Part shown: positions 17,041 through 26,465 of the stretch, one piece after another
Layout: every line of letters begins with the position of its first letter
How positions within the stretch are numbered: the stretch's first letter is position 1
NCBI RefSeq assembly: GCF_009769385.1
Contig: NZ_VKAB01000030.1
Location: 96,854 to 160,853, forward strand
Source of the DNA: Saccharothrix deserti
Lineage (GTDB): Bacteria > Actinomycetota > Actinomycetes > Mycobacteriales > Pseudonocardiaceae
Direction: 5' to 3'
DNA: 64,000 nt
Translations under genes and position numbers: made by a program
Notes under the pieces: generated by a model
What the model was told of the DNA's origin: nothing
The model's database searches: none
The model's input: the letters and a program-made list of their open reading frames with translations, nothing else

Positions 17041-17822
17041 CCGAGGTGACGGAGAACCGGACGGCCACCGACGTGCTCACGATCGCCGGGCTGAGCAAGT
17101 CGTTCGGCGGCAGGCTCGTGCTCGACGACGTGTCGCTGTCGGTCCACCGCAGCACGATCACCGCGATCATCGGGCAGAGCGGCGGGGGCAAGACCACGTT
17201 GTTGCGCTGCCTGAACCTGCTCGAACGACCCGACCGCGGCCTCATCGCGGTCGACGGCGAGCCGATCTTCGACCGGCGGGTGGTGTGCCGCGACCTGCCT
17301 GAGCTGCGTCGTTCGGTGGGCATGGTGTTCCAGCGGTTCAACCTCTTCCCGCACCTGACGGCCGTGGAGAACGTGATTCTCGCGCCGCTCGACGCCGGTG
17401 TTCCGGAGCGGGAAGCCGTCGAACGGGCGGTCGGGCTGCTGCGCCGGGTGCGGCTGACGCACCGGGCCACGGCGTACCCGGAGCAGATGTCCGGCGGGGA
17501 GCAGCAGCGGGTGGCCATCGCACGGGCGCTGGCGCTGCGCCCGTCCGTGCTGCTGTTCGACGAGCCGACATCCTCTTTGGACCCGGAGTCGACCGGCGAG
17601 GTGCTGCGGGTGATGCGCGAGCTGGCCGGCGACGGCATGACGATGGTCCTGGTCACCCACGAGCTGTCCTTCGCCAGGGACGTGGCCGACCGGGTGGTGT
17701 TCGTCGACGGCGGGCGGATCGTCGAGGAGGGCGAGCCCGGCCAGGTGCTCGGCAACCCGCGAGAGCCGCGCACCCGTGAGTTCCTCACCCACTTCTCCCA
17801 GTCGCACCAATCGAAAGAGTGA
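17037..17822 (+). CDS. Amino-acid ABC transporter ATP-binding protein
   Basis: 261 residues from the ATG at 17037, which overlaps the permease stop. Walker A GQSGGGKTT, Q-loop VFQRFNLFPHLT, ABC signature MSGGEQQRVAIARAL, Walker B LLFDEPTSSLDPE and H-switch LVTHELSFA are all intact. It is the energy-coupling subunit of the polar amino-acid uptake (GlnQ/HisP) class. The serine in the Walker A (GQSGGGKTT) is typical. The frame stays open far upstream through the permease region, but that is only a parallel frame. Confidence 0.92.
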   Translation: MTEVTENRTATDVLTIAGLSKSFGGRLVLDDVSLSVHRSTITAIIGQSGGGKTTLLRCLNLLERPDRGLIAVDGEPIFDRRVVCRDLPELRRSVGMVFQRFNLFPHLTAVENVILAPLDAGVPEREAVERAVGLLRRVRLTHRATAYPEQMSGGEQQRVAIARALALRPSVLLFDEPTSSLDPESTGEVLRVMRELAGDGMTMVLVTHELSFARDVADRVVFVDGGRIVEEGEPGQVLGNPREPRTREFLTHFSQSHQSKE

Positions 17823-17824
17823 CG

Positions 17825-19090
17825 ATGCCGTCAACAGCAGACGCCCCGGTGGTCGTGGTCGGCGGCGGCGTGGTCGGCCTGTGCATCGCCCACTACCTCA
17901 CCTCCGCCGGTGTCGCGGTGGAGGTGATCGAGCGGGCGTCGTTGGGTTCCGGCGCGTCGTGGGGCAACGCGGGCTGGGTCTGCCTGAGCCATTCCGCGCC
18001 CGTGCCCGCGCCGGGGGTCGCCCACTACGCGCTGCGGTCACTGGGCAGGCCGGAGTCGCCGCTGTACCTCCGGCCGTCCCTCGACCCCCGGTTCCTGGTG
18101 TGGTTGTGGCGCTTGTGGCGCAGCAGCGGCGAGTCGGCGTTCCGGCGCGGTTATGCGGCGGTGACCGCGCTGAACGAGCCGACGTTCGACCTGTTCGAGG
18201 GGCTGACCGACGCGGGGGTCGACACCACGTTGCGGCGTCCAGGCCTGGTGCACGCGTTCCTGTCCGCCACCGAGGCCCGCCACCACCTGGACGTCCAGCG
18301 TGAGATGGCCGACGGGCACTACGACCTGCCTTCGCAGGTGACGGTCGGACCGGACGCGCACCAGCTCGACCCGGCGCTGTCCCCGTCGGTCCAGGCGGCG
18401 TACCTGGTGCGCGGTGAGGGCGTCGTCGACCCGGTGCGGCTGGTGGAATCGCTCGCCCGGGTGGTGAAGGGCGCGGGTGGGCACATCCGGGAGAACGCCA
18501 CGGTCACCGGCTTCCGCAGCACCGGCGACGGGGTCACGGCCGTGCGGACGAACGAGGGCGAGCTGCCGTGCCGGGCCGTCGTGATCGCGGCGGGCATGTG
18601 GTCGCAGCCGCTGTTGGCGCAGCTCGGCGTGCGGCTGCCGATGCAGGCGGGCAAGGGCTACAGCTTCTCGATCGACCTCGACCCCGCGCCGAGCCACGCG
18701 TTGTACTTCGGCGACCGGAGGGTGGTCGCGTCACCGATGAACGGCGCGACCCGCATCGCCGGAACCATGGAGTTGAGCGGCAACAACCGGAAACTCGACT
18801 GGCGCCGCGTCGTGGCGATCGCCCTGGGCAGCCGCCACTACCTCGGCCGCTGGTTCGACGACCCCGACGACCTGCCGCAACGCATCCGCGACCCCTGGGT
18901 CGGCGGCAGACCGTTCCTGGCCGACGGGCTCCCGGTGATCGACCGCACGCCCAGCCACGACAACGTCTTCGTGGCCACCGGGCACGGCATGCTCGGCGTC
19001 ACCCTCGGCCCCGCCACGGGCCGTGCCCTGACGGACTACTTCCTGACCGGCCGACGCCCGGACGCCCTCAACGCCTTCCGCTTCCGGTAG
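17825..19090 (+). CDS. FAD-dependent D-amino-acid oxidase/dehydrogenase-like protein
   Basis: 421 residues from the ATG at 17825; the GTG at 17819 is the alternative, overlapping the ATPase stop. N-terminal dinucleotide fold VVVVGGGVVGLCIAHYLTSAGVAVEVIE, then GSGASWGNAGWVC, a DadA-type flavin loop, and C-terminal VDPVRLVESLARVVKGAG and VATGHGMLGVTLGPATGRAL, typical of the DAO/DadA family. The family oxidises D-amino acids, hydroxyproline or sarcosine to keto or imino products using FAD. It closes an operon with the amino-acid importer, so it likely handles the imported compound. Confidence 0.88.
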   Translation: MPSTADAPVVVVGGGVVGLCIAHYLTSAGVAVEVIERASLGSGASWGNAGWVCLSHSAPVPAPGVAHYALRSLGRPESPLYLRPSLDPRFLVWLWRLWRSSGESAFRRGYAAVTALNEPTFDLFEGLTDAGVDTTLRRPGLVHAFLSATEARHHLDVQREMADGHYDLPSQVTVGPDAHQLDPALSPSVQAAYLVRGEGVVDPVRLVESLARVVKGAGGHIRENATVTGFRSTGDGVTAVRTNEGELPCRAVVIAAGMWSQPLLAQLGVRLPMQAGKGYSFSIDLDPAPSHALYFGDRRVVASPMNGATRIAGTMELSGNNRKLDWRRVVAIALGSRHYLGRWFDDPDDLPQRIRDPWVGGRPFLADGLPVIDRTPSHDNVFVATGHGMLGVTLGPATGRALTDYFLTGRRPDALNAFRFR

Positions 19091-19108
19091 GTGAACGGTC
19101 CCCGGTCC

Positions 19109-19131
19109 GGTGGGCGAGGTCGACGCCCACC
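19109..19131 (+). terminator. Hairpin after the FAD oxidase
   Basis: An 8-bp stem GGTGGGCG/CGCCCACC (19109-19116 with 19124-19131), 7-base loop, 18 bases past the stop codon at 19090. It ends the ABC-oxidase operon. Confidence 0.55.
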
Positions 19132-19269
19132 ACGAACGCCCAGGTCGAAGGAGCCGCCAGGAGCGCTCTGACCAGGCGAATCAACGCCTCTGCGACTGAT
19201 GTTCAACGCCCGTGCGGACAAGGTTCCGGAGCTGGATGTTCCGGAACCACTCAAGAAGGAAGGCTCCGC

Positions 19270-19620
19270 ATGGGCAAGGTCAAGTCATTCGTGGTGGCAG
19301 GCGCTTCGGTCATCGCGGCTCTGCTGGTCGTCGCCACGCCGGCGTCCGCTCACCGAGAGAGCATCACCCACGGTAGCGACGAGGCGTTCACCGACTCCAC
19401 CCACCTCGTGATCACCGCGTGCGACCGCGAGGCGGACGGCAACGGCGTGCGCGCCGAGTACGAGACCTGGAGCACCACCCGCATCTTCAGCGTCGGTGAC
19501 GCGAACGGCAGTGCCTCCGGCTGCGGCAGCGAGTTGTCCGAGAACGGCTACGAGATCTACCGCTTCCGGGTCTGCGAGGCGAACGTGGGCTGCTCCCGCT
19601 GGGAGTACACGGACAGCTGA
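19270..19620 (+). CDS. Small secreted protein, cysteine-containing, unknown function
   Basis: ATG at 19270 behind a strong AAGAAGGAAGG. 116 residues: a signal peptide (MGKVKSFVVAGASVIAALLV, cleavage after PASA), then about 90 mature residues with four cysteines (TACDRE, GCGSE, RVCEANVGC), consistent with disulfides, and acidic/aromatic surface strands (AEYETWSTTRIFSV, GYEIYRFRVCE). Many actinobacteria encode comparable small exported proteins of unknown role. The gene has its own leader of 180 bases and is convergent with the AfsR-like gene. Confidence 0.75.
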   Translation: MGKVKSFVVAGASVIAALLVVATPASAHRESITHGSDEAFTDSTHLVITACDREADGNGVRAEYETWSTTRIFSVGDANGSASGCGSELSENGYEIYRFRVCEANVGCSRWEYTDS

Positions 19621-19646
19621 TCCACAACGGGTGGAGGGTGGACGAC

Positions 19647-22385
19647 TCACCCGTCGAGAGGGGCCAGACGGGCGCGCACGCGCTCTGCTTCGGTGACGCG
19701 GTGCTGGCTCTGGTACAGCTCCAGTGCCCGTCGCCAGGTGTCGCGTGCGTGACCGTCCTGGCCGTCGTCGGCGTAGACCTGGCCGAGCCGGTCCAGGACC
19801 TCGGCCTCGCCGGCGCTGTACCCGAGGTCGCGGAACACGGCCGCGGCCGACCGGAAGTAGTCCACGGCCGAGGAGTGGCGTCCGGTCCGGTGGGCGATGT
19901 AGCCCAGGCTGTCCAGAGCGGCCGCTTCACCTTCGGTGTCCTGGTGCCGGCGGCACAGGCTCAACGAGGCCAGGCAGGGCGCGTACGCCCGCTCGTAATC
20001 GCCCAGCAGCGCGGCGCACCAGCCCACCGAGTTCAGCATGTCGGCCTCCCACACCGACTCGCCCAGGTCCCGGAACAGGAGCACGGCCTGGTCGGCGTGC
20101 TCGATCGCCCGTCGGTAGTCCTCGCGCTTCTCCCACGCCAGCGACAGGAACCGGTGGGTGTGGGCCTGGTCGAGTGGCTTCTCGGCCAGCGCCAGCGACC
20201 AGTCCAACCGCGACGCCGCCTCCTCGTGCCGGCCAAGTCGGACGCAGGCGACGCCGAGGAACCGGTAGGCCAGGCTCCGGACGCCGACGTCACCGAGCTG
20301 GTCGGCGGCCCGGACCGCGGCCGACCAGACCTCGAACGCGTCCCGCGCGTGGCCCTGCAGGCGGTGGAACGTGCTCAGCGCCCAGGCCAGTCGCCACACG
20401 TGGCCGTGCCGTCCCTGCTCGGCCGCGGCCCGCTGGACGGCCAGCAGGTTCGCGTGCTCGGCGTCGAACCAGGCCATGGCCGCCGCCGCGTCGGCCAGGT
20501 TCTGCGGCGGGCAGCCGGGCGGTGGGAGCGTGATCGGTGTGCGGTGGGGTGCGAGCAGGCGGTCGCCCGCGTAGGCCGTGTGGATGTAGAACTCGACGAG
20601 TCTCAGCGAGGCGGCGTCCCGGACGTCCGCGGCACGGCGGCAGGCCTCCTCGGCGGCGTGCAGGCGGACGAGTTCGTGCATCCGGTAGCGCCCCGGCGCG
20701 TGCCGCTGGATCAGGCTGGCTCGCTCCAGGTGGTTCAGCAGCACCTGCGCCCGTGCCGGTGGGACGCCGGCGAGCGCGGCGGCGGCGGGCAGGCCGATGT
20801 CCGGGCCTGGCACCAGACCGAGTACCGCGAACATGTCGGCGGTGTCGGGGTCGAGTGCCCGGTAGGACCACGAGAACACCGCGCGCAGGTTGGCCGTCAG
20901 CTCGCCGGCGTCCAGCGCGTCCAGCCGCGTCGAGGTGTCGTGGAGTTCTTCGGCCAGCGCCCGCAACGGCAGACCCGACAGCGCGGCGCGGGCGGCGACG
21001 ATGCCGATCGCCAACGGCAGCCCCGCGCACAGGTCCAGCAGCTCGGCCACCTCGTCGGGCTCGGCGGCGATCCGCTCGGCGCCGAGGTGGGCGGTGAGCA
21101 GGTGGCGCGACTCGGTGGCGTCGAGCACGTCGAGGTTGACCGGCAGCGCGCCGTGCGTGGCGACCAACGCGCCCAGCCGGTGGCGGCTGGTCACGATCAC
21201 CGCGCACGTCGCGGTGCCCGGCAGCAGCGGGACGACCTGTTCGGTGTCGCGGGCGTTGTCCAGCACCACGAGCGCGCGCTTGCCGGCGATCACACTGCGG
21301 TACAGCGCGGCCTGCGCATCGGGATCGACGGGGATGCTGGCGGAGTCCACGCCCAGTGCGTCGAGGAACCCGCGCACCGCCATCGTGGCCGGTGTCGGTG
21401 TGCCGCTCGGGTCGAACCCGCGCAGGTTGACGTACAGCTGCCCGTCCGGGAACCGCTCGACGTTGCGGTGCGCCCAGTGCAGGGCCAACCACGTCTTGCC
21501 GACGCCGCCGATCCCGCCGACCGCGGAGATGACCGCCGTGCCACGACCGACGGCCGCGTCCAGTTCGGCCAGCTCACGCGTCCGACCGGTGAACACCCCC
21601 GGCGGCGCGGGCAGTTGACGCGGCACCGGCGTCGACGCGACGTCCAGCTTCGGGTCGCAGCACACGATTCCCCGGTGCACCTCCCGCAGCGCCTGGCCGG
21701 GCTCGGCCCCGATCTCTTCGACCAGCTGCCGCCGGATCCGCTGGTAACAGGCCAACGCGTCGGCTTGGCGTCCCTCGCGGTACAGGGCGAGCATGAGCTG
21801 GCCGGCGAGCCGTTCGTCCAGCGGCCGGGTCGCGACCCGCGAGGTCAGCTCGGCCACCAGCCCGGCGTGGCGGCCGAGTCGCAGCCGCAGATCGGTGTGG
21901 TCCAGTTCGGTGGCGACGCGCCTGGCCTCCAGGTCGTCCCTCAGGTCGTTGACCCACGGCGTGTCCAACCCCGCGAACGCCTCGCCCCGCCACAGCCGCA
22001 GGGCTTCGTCGGTGAGTGCGAGCGCCCGGTCGTCGGTGGCCGTTCGGGCCTGTGCGAGCAGGTCGCCGAAGCGGTTCAGGTCGACCGAGAACGGGTCGGC
22101 GTCCAGGACGTACCCGCCCGAGCGCCGCACGATCCCCACCCCGCCGACCGCCAACGCCTGGCGCAGCCGGAACAGGTAGGACCGCAGCGTGCCGCGAGCC
22201 CGGTGCGGAACCCGGTCGCCCCAGACCCGGTCGACCAACTGGTCACCGGACACGACCTGCCCGACGTCGGCCGACAACGCCACCAGCACACAACGCTGCC
22301 GAGCCGGCCCGACGTCCACGACGGCACCGTCCACCCGGACCTCGACCCGGCCCAGCAACAAGAACTCCACGGCCAACGCCGGCAC
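19647..22385 (-). CDS. AfsR/SARP family regulator with NB-ARC ATPase and TPR domains
   Basis: 912 residues. Domains in order: OmpR-type winged helix near the N-terminus (LLLGRVEVRVDGAVVDVG, TLRSYLFRLRQAL), BTAD bacterial activation domain (residues ~95-250; WRGEAFAGLDTPWV, ALYREGRQADALACYQRIR), NB-ARC ATPase with Walker A GGIGGVGKTWLALHWA and Walker B-like RALVVLDNAR, winged helix around LPLAIGIVAARAAL, then C-terminal TPR repeats (AHTHRFLSLAWEKREDYRRA, AAALDSLGYIAHRTGRHSSA). This is the layout of AfsR-type activators of secondary metabolism. No biosynthetic cluster lies beside it. Confidence 0.92.
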   Translation of the reverse strand: MPALAVEFLLLGRVEVRVDGAVVDVGPARQRCVLVALSADVGQVVSGDQLVDRVWGDRVPHRARGTLRSYLFRLRQALAVGGVGIVRRSGGYVLDADPFSVDLNRFGDLLAQARTATDDRALALTDEALRLWRGEAFAGLDTPWVNDLRDDLEARRVATELDHTDLRLRLGRHAGLVAELTSRVATRPLDERLAGQLMLALYREGRQADALACYQRIRRQLVEEIGAEPGQALREVHRGIVCCDPKLDVASTPVPRQLPAPPGVFTGRTRELAELDAAVGRGTAVISAVGGIGGVGKTWLALHWAHRNVERFPDGQLYVNLRGFDPSGTPTPATMAVRGFLDALGVDSASIPVDPDAQAALYRSVIAGKRALVVLDNARDTEQVVPLLPGTATCAVIVTSRHRLGALVATHGALPVNLDVLDATESRHLLTAHLGAERIAAEPDEVAELLDLCAGLPLAIGIVAARAALSGLPLRALAEELHDTSTRLDALDAGELTANLRAVFSWSYRALDPDTADMFAVLGLVPGPDIGLPAAAALAGVPPARAQVLLNHLERASLIQRHAPGRYRMHELVRLHAAEEACRRAADVRDAASLRLVEFYIHTAYAGDRLLAPHRTPITLPPPGCPPQNLADAAAAMAWFDAEHANLLAVQRAAAEQGRHGHVWRLAWALSTFHRLQGHARDAFEVWSAAVRAADQLGDVGVRSLAYRFLGVACVRLGRHEEAASRLDWSLALAEKPLDQAHTHRFLSLAWEKREDYRRAIEHADQAVLLFRDLGESVWEADMLNSVGWCAALLGDYERAYAPCLASLSLCRRHQDTEGEAAALDSLGYIAHRTGRHSSAVDYFRSAAAVFRDLGYSAGEAEVLDRLGQVYADDGQDGHARDTWRRALELYQSQHRVTEAERVRARLAPLDG

Positions 22386-22758
22386 CCCCTAGCGCCCAAC
22401 GCCGCCAAGCATGAACCTCGGGCGGGCCGGCGTCGATCCACTCGGGGAAGTTCGGCCATCGCACCCCGCGCTCTCACCGGTTACGCCAGTCCGGGCCCAC
22501 GCCGGTTCACCCGTTCGACAGACACCGGGTCCGCAGTCGGCCCACGACCAGGCAACCGCGCGGTACAGACGGGCAGACCTGCTCCGGCGACCTCCCGCAC
22601 GCCCGTTCCCCCACGATGGGCAGAGCCACCGCCGGACACCACATCCGACAGAGGATCACCAAGCTGATCAGAGACGCTCGGCAGTTCGGCCATTTGCCGG
22701 GTGGGGCTCGTGCCGGTGGGTGACAATCTGCGCACACACAGCACGACCGGGAGGGTTC
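22386..22758. other. Intergenic stretch between AfsR-like gene and YbaB/WXG cassette
   Basis: Both neighbours start outward from this 373-base gap. It contains no gene I can support. GGGAGGG at 22748-22754 is the ribosome binding site of the next gene. No clear -35/-10 pair seen. Confidence 0.5.
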
Positions 22759-23244
22759 ATGAACGATCCGGCACATCGGGCAGCGCTGGAAGCCCGCAAC
22801 GCCGCGCTGCGGTCCCAGGTGGACACCATGCTGGTGAACCTGGAGCGGCAGACCGCCGCGCTGAAAGAGGCGCAGGCGGCGGCCCCGCAGACCGCCACCG
22901 CGACCTCGCCCGACGGCCTGGTGCAGGCCGTCGTCAACGCCGCCGGTGTGGTCACCGACGTGAAGCTCGCGCCCAGCGCCTTCGAACGGAGCACGCCGGA
23001 CAAGCTGTCCCGCGCGATCGTCCAGACCATCCAGCAGGCCACGCTCGACGTGCGGCGCCAGGCCGAGGAAGCGCTGGCGCCGTTCCAGAACGCGATGCCC
23101 GACCTGCCGGACCTGTTCCCCGGCGCGCCGTCGCTGAAGAACCTCCTGCCACAACCACCGCCGCCCGTCGAGCGCCCACGCCGCGCCCGCGACGAGGACC
23201 CGGACGAGGAGTCCGGCCCGGTGCTGCGGGGCGACGGCTGGTGA
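22759..23244 (+). CDS. YbaB/EbfC family DNA-binding-like protein
   Basis: 161 residues from the ATG at 22759 (ribosome site GGGAGGG). N-terminal coiled helix (RAALEARNAALRSQVDTMLVNLERQ), then a short beta core (SPDGLVQAVVNAAGVVTDVKLAP) and a second helix (KLSRAIVQTIQQATLDVRRQAEEALAPF). This is the YbaB/EbfC fold, a dimeric nucleoid-associated or adaptor protein. In actinobacteria such proteins often sit first in operons of WXG100/ESX-type export cassettes. A charged proline/arginine/acidic tail (about residues 125-161) follows. The stop overlaps the next gene's GTG start. Confidence 0.75.
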   Translation: MNDPAHRAALEARNAALRSQVDTMLVNLERQTAALKEAQAAAPQTATATSPDGLVQAVVNAAGVVTDVKLAPSAFERSTPDKLSRAIVQTIQQATLDVRRQAEEALAPFQNAMPDLPDLFPGAPSLKNLLPQPPPPVERPRRARDEDPDEESGPVLRGDGW

Positions 23245-23552
23245 GCGGCTTCGAGGTCGACCCGGTCGCCCTGCGCGCCGCCTCGCCGAAGTTCACCACG
23301 GCGTCGGAGAAGCTGCGCGACGCGTTGGCGAGCCTCGGGTCCGTGCTGGACGCCGAGGGCGCGTGCTGGGGTGGTGACGAAGCGGGCCAGAAGTTCGGCG
23401 AGGGGTACCAGCCGGGTGCCCAGCTCGGCCGGGAGGCGTTCGCGGGGCTCGCGGACGGTCTCCAGTCCATCCGCGAGGGCCTGGACGCCTCGGCCGCCCA
23501 GTGGGAGCAGGTCGACCAGGCCGGGGCGCAGACGTTCGGGAGTGGTGGCTGA
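23241..23552 (+). CDS. WXG100-like small protein (type VII secretion substrate type)
   Basis: GTG at 23241 overlapping the YbaB-like stop; 103 residues. Two helices joined by CWGGDEAG, a variant of the W-x-G turn of WXG100 proteins (EsxA/EsxB type), with an N-terminal FEVDPVALRAASPKFTTASEKLRDALASLG helix (in outline) and a second helix LADGLQSIREGLDASAAQWEQV. Such proteins are usually exported as helical hairpins, often paired with a partner. The next gene starts on its stop codon. Its export signal and pore are not in this window. Confidence 0.7.
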   Translation: MSGFEVDPVALRAASPKFTTASEKLRDALASLGSVLDAEGACWGGDEAGQKFGEGYQPGAQLGREAFAGLADGLQSIREGLDASAAQWEQVDQAGAQTFGSGG

Positions 23553-24682
23553 TGGGCATCGAGATTCCGGGCGCCGTGGAATGGCTGGTGCCGATCGTGG
23601 TCGGCGCGGACTGGCCGGAGGGCGACGAGACCGCGCTGCGCCGAGTGGGCGTCGCGTGGGAGCAGGCCGCGAAGACCGTCGAGGAAGTCATCGGCGACGG
23701 CAACGCGGCGGCGCAGGCCGCATTGGGCGCGATGGAGGGCGAGACCGCCGAGGCGTTCGAGCGGTACTGGAAGCAGTACGTCGAGGGCAGCCAGTACCTC
23801 GTCGAACTGCAGAAGCTGTGCGACGACCTGGCGGACGGCTGCGACGAAGCGGCGCTGAACATCGAGTACACCAAGCTCAGCATCATCGCCGCGCTGATCA
23901 TCCTCGCCGCCCAGATCGCCATGATGATCGCATCGGCGGTGGCCACGTTCGGCACCAGCACCGCGGGCATCCCGATCGCCCAGGCGGCGACCCGGCTCAC
24001 CGTGCAGATGATCTTCCGCGAGCTGGTCAAGCAGATCCTGATCAACGTCGCCATCAACGTCGGCGTGGACGCCCTGATCCAGGGCCTCCAGTTCGCCAAG
24101 GGCGACCGCGAGAGCTGGGACGTCGGCAAGACCGTCGAGGCAGGCGTGTCGGGGCTGGCCGCGGGTATCGCGGGCGGTCTGGTCGGCGCCGGGTCCAAGG
24201 CGCTGGGCAACACCACGACGAACTTCCTGCAGGCCGCGGGCCGCGGTGCGGCGGAGGGCGCGATCGCGGGCGCGGGCGGCAACCTCATCAACAACGCGCT
24301 GCACGGCAAGTTCACCCTGGAGGACACGGTCAAGGGCGTCGTGTCCGGCGCTTCGTCGGGCAGTGTCGGCGGCGCGGTGGGCGGCATGTCGAACCGGCAC
24401 GGGGGTCTGAACGCCACCTGGGACACCGGGTCGGGCGGCGGCTACACGGCGGGCCACAACACCCAGGGCCACACGTTCCAGAGCCCGGACGGCGCGACAA
24501 CCCGGGCCAATGTGGACGGAAACCCTTACACGGGCGGCTGGAACTCCGGACGCGCGCAGAACATCCCCGGCGACGGCGGGCCGGCCAACGTCAACGACCC
24601 GCACGACGACGACTACCGCGGCGGGTCCAGCGCCAACCCACCCCGCATGGTGGGCGACCTGGACCTCCCGGACCCGCAGTAA
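23552..24682 (+). CDS. Large WXG100-like (CpnT N-terminal type) protein with glycine-rich C-terminus
   Basis: 376 residues. N-terminal helical WXG100-like domain (EWLVPIVVGADWPEGDETALRRVGVAWEQAAKTV region, residues 8-110), similar to the export domain of CpnT and other long polymorphic-toxin carriers. Then an alanine/isoleucine-rich hydrophobic pair (about residues 113-175), a glycine/alanine middle (AGVSGLAAGIAGGLVGAG) and a Gly/Asn/Asp-rich tail from residue 270. A toxin domain would be expected at the C-terminus but none is recognised; the tail is low complexity. It may be a carrier lacking its toxin, or a toxin too divergent to name. Confidence 0.7.
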   Translation: MGIEIPGAVEWLVPIVVGADWPEGDETALRRVGVAWEQAAKTVEEVIGDGNAAAQAALGAMEGETAEAFERYWKQYVEGSQYLVELQKLCDDLADGCDEAALNIEYTKLSIIAALIILAAQIAMMIASAVATFGTSTAGIPIAQAATRLTVQMIFRELVKQILINVAINVGVDALIQGLQFAKGDRESWDVGKTVEAGVSGLAAGIAGGLVGAGSKALGNTTTNFLQAAGRGAAEGAIAGAGGNLINNALHGKFTLEDTVKGVVSGASSGSVGGAVGGMSNRHGGLNATWDTGSGGGYTAGHNTQGHTFQSPDGATTRANVDGNPYTGGWNSGRAQNIPGDGGPANVNDPHDDDYRGGSSANPPRMVGDLDLPDPQ

Positions 24683-24683
24683 G

Positions 24684-26465
24684 TCACAGCCAGGGCTGCC
24701 AGCCGGGCAGTGGGGCGTGATCCGGTCGGGTCTCGCCCCAGTCCGGGCTGCCCGGCGGCAGCGCGTGGTGCTCCGCCACGAGCATCCTCCGCCGCACCCG
24801 CAGCCAGTCCGCGAGCAGTGCCGCGGACAGCGTCAAGCCGATCGCGCCGGCCACCGGCACGAGCCAGACGAGCACCCAGCCGACCGTCCCGACGCACGCG
24901 GCGGCCACCAGCCGCCACCCGATCCCGGTGGTCTTGAAGCCACCGCCCTCCTGCGAGCCGGTCGTCGCGCCGACCGCCCACGTGCGCAGACGGTGCCAAC
25001 CTTCCAGGTCGAGGCCGTTCGCCGGAGGCGGCGCGGCGTGGCCTGCCCGGTGCCGGATCAGTTCGCGCAGGAGCCGGGCCTCGTCCACGGGCAGCAGCCA
25101 CTGCTGCCGACCCGCTACAACGCGCAGCGCCGGGGCGTTGCCGAGCCGGGTGCGGAATCCACCGGGCCGCGGCCAGACCACCAGGTCGCCACCGGTGAAG
25201 GCGCCCGTCTGGTTCACCGTCACGTCGTGCAGCCACAGTGCCTGGGGGTGGGCGCCTCCCTCGCCGCCGGCGCCCGGTTTGACGACCAGCCGCTGCGCCT
25301 GGAGCCGCACCGCGTCGCCGCCGCGGGTGCGGAACGGCAGCTCGACCGCGGTGCGGGCGAGGTCGGTCCCCTTCCAGCGCAGGAACACCGCGCCCGCGGC
25401 CCACCCCAGCAGCGGGCACAGCAACAGCAGCGGCATGGGCGCCCACTCCTGCCGCGCTGCCAGGGCGAACAGCGCCACCGGCACCAGCAGCCACGCCACC
25501 CGGCCCCACACACGGGGTGTGCGGCAGTTCAGCAGCCACACCACCGCGACCACGCCGACCCAGAGCAGGTACCCCACCGGAGCGGAGACCCGCAGCAGCA
25601 CCACCACCGGGATCGCCAACGCGACCAGGGCCAACGCACCCGCCGCCGCCCATCGCACGATCGGCCCAGGGCCTGCCGGCAGCGGTGTGTGCGGACCGTG
25701 CACCGGGTGCACGCGAACACCCACGGGCTCCGGTGCGGGCAGCACCTCGGGTACGTGTTCCCCTCGGGTCACCACGGGGGCCACGTCCACCGGGAGCTGC
25801 CTGCCCACGCGGCCCCGCACGGCCTCCACGAACAGCCGCGGGTTCTCCACCGGCAGCACGTGCTCCTCGGTCCCGGTCCGCACCACCACGACGTCACCCG
25901 GCGGGACGGACAACCCGCGCCCGTCCGGCAACGTGATCCAGGGCGGCTCCCCGGCCACGACCTGCCGCACACCCAGCGCCGTGATCCGGTCCAGCGGCAC
26001 CGTCTTCACCGTGGGCTGCGCGGTCATCCGTCCACCGCCCGACCGCACCTCGACCACCAGCGCGTCCCCGGTCACCCGCACGGAATCGCTGTACCAGAAC
26101 GGTTGTGCGTGGGTGCGCACCGCGAACTCCGCCTCGTACCGGCCGTCCAGCGCGGGCACCGATCGCGCCGCCCACCGGACCAGCGCCATCGGCGCCATCA
26201 ACAACGCCAGGTACAGCACCGCGTTGAGCGCGGGGTGCGTGTCGAAGCGATCAGCCACCGCGCCCGTGACGCCGAGCGCCTGCACGGCGGACACCACCAG
26301 CACCGGAACCGTCCAGTTCCGCGGGCGGAAGCGCTGCCGCCATCCCACGACCAGTGCCACCACCAGCCCGCCGACGGCCGCGACGAGTGGAAACGCGGGC
26401 GGGAACAGCAGCACCGCGACAGCGGCGTAGGCGACGTGCACCACGAGCGGACCGAGGAGCGGCAT
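24684..26465 (-). CDS. Multi-pass membrane protein of unknown function
   Basis: Start at the ATG at 26465, with a strong GGAGGTGACC in front; 593 residues. Hydrophobic segments at about residues 5-45 (two), 53-95 (one or two), a soluble section with TVKTVPLDRITALGV (residues ~105-215), then four segments from about 240 to 325 and a pair near 545-570. The soluble parts read like a PH/duplicated beta-domain membrane family, found in actinobacteria next to WXG100-like exports. It converges with the WXG-like gene, one base between stop codons. Function unknown. Confidence 0.65.
   Translation of the reverse strand: MPLLGPLVVHVAYAAVAVLLFPPAFPLVAAVGGLVVALVVGWRQRFRPRNWTVPVLVVSAVQALGVTGAVADRFDTHPALNAVLYLALLMAPMALVRWAARSVPALDGRYEAEFAVRTHAQPFWYSDSVRVTGDALVVEVRSGGGRMTAQPTVKTVPLDRITALGVRQVVAGEPPWITLPDGRGLSVPPGDVVVVRTGTEEHVLPVENPRLFVEAVRGRVGRQLPVDVAPVVTRGEHVPEVLPAPEPVGVRVHPVHGPHTPLPAGPGPIVRWAAAGALALVALAIPVVVLLRVSAPVGYLLWVGVVAVVWLLNCRTPRVWGRVAWLLVPVALFALAARQEWAPMPLLLLCPLLGWAAGAVFLRWKGTDLARTAVELPFRTRGGDAVRLQAQRLVVKPGAGGEGGAHPQALWLHDVTVNQTGAFTGGDLVVWPRPGGFRTRLGNAPALRVVAGRQQWLLPVDEARLLRELIRHRAGHAAPPPANGLDLEGWHRLRTWAVGATTGSQEGGGFKTTGIGWRLVAAACVGTVGWVLVWLVPVAGAIGLTLSAALLADWLRVRRRMLVAEHHALPPGSPDWGETRPDHAPLPGWQPWL

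Noticed and set aside
19647..22385. Calling the AfsR-like gene a cluster-situated regulator of a nearby antibiotic cluster
   Set aside because: No polyketide, peptide-synthetase or terpene genes lie in the window; such regulators also occur alone.
19638..22667. A 1000-codon plus-strand frame across the AfsR-like gene
   Set aside because: Opposite to a protein with WHTH, BTAD, NB-ARC and TPR motifs; no domain in the antisense translation.
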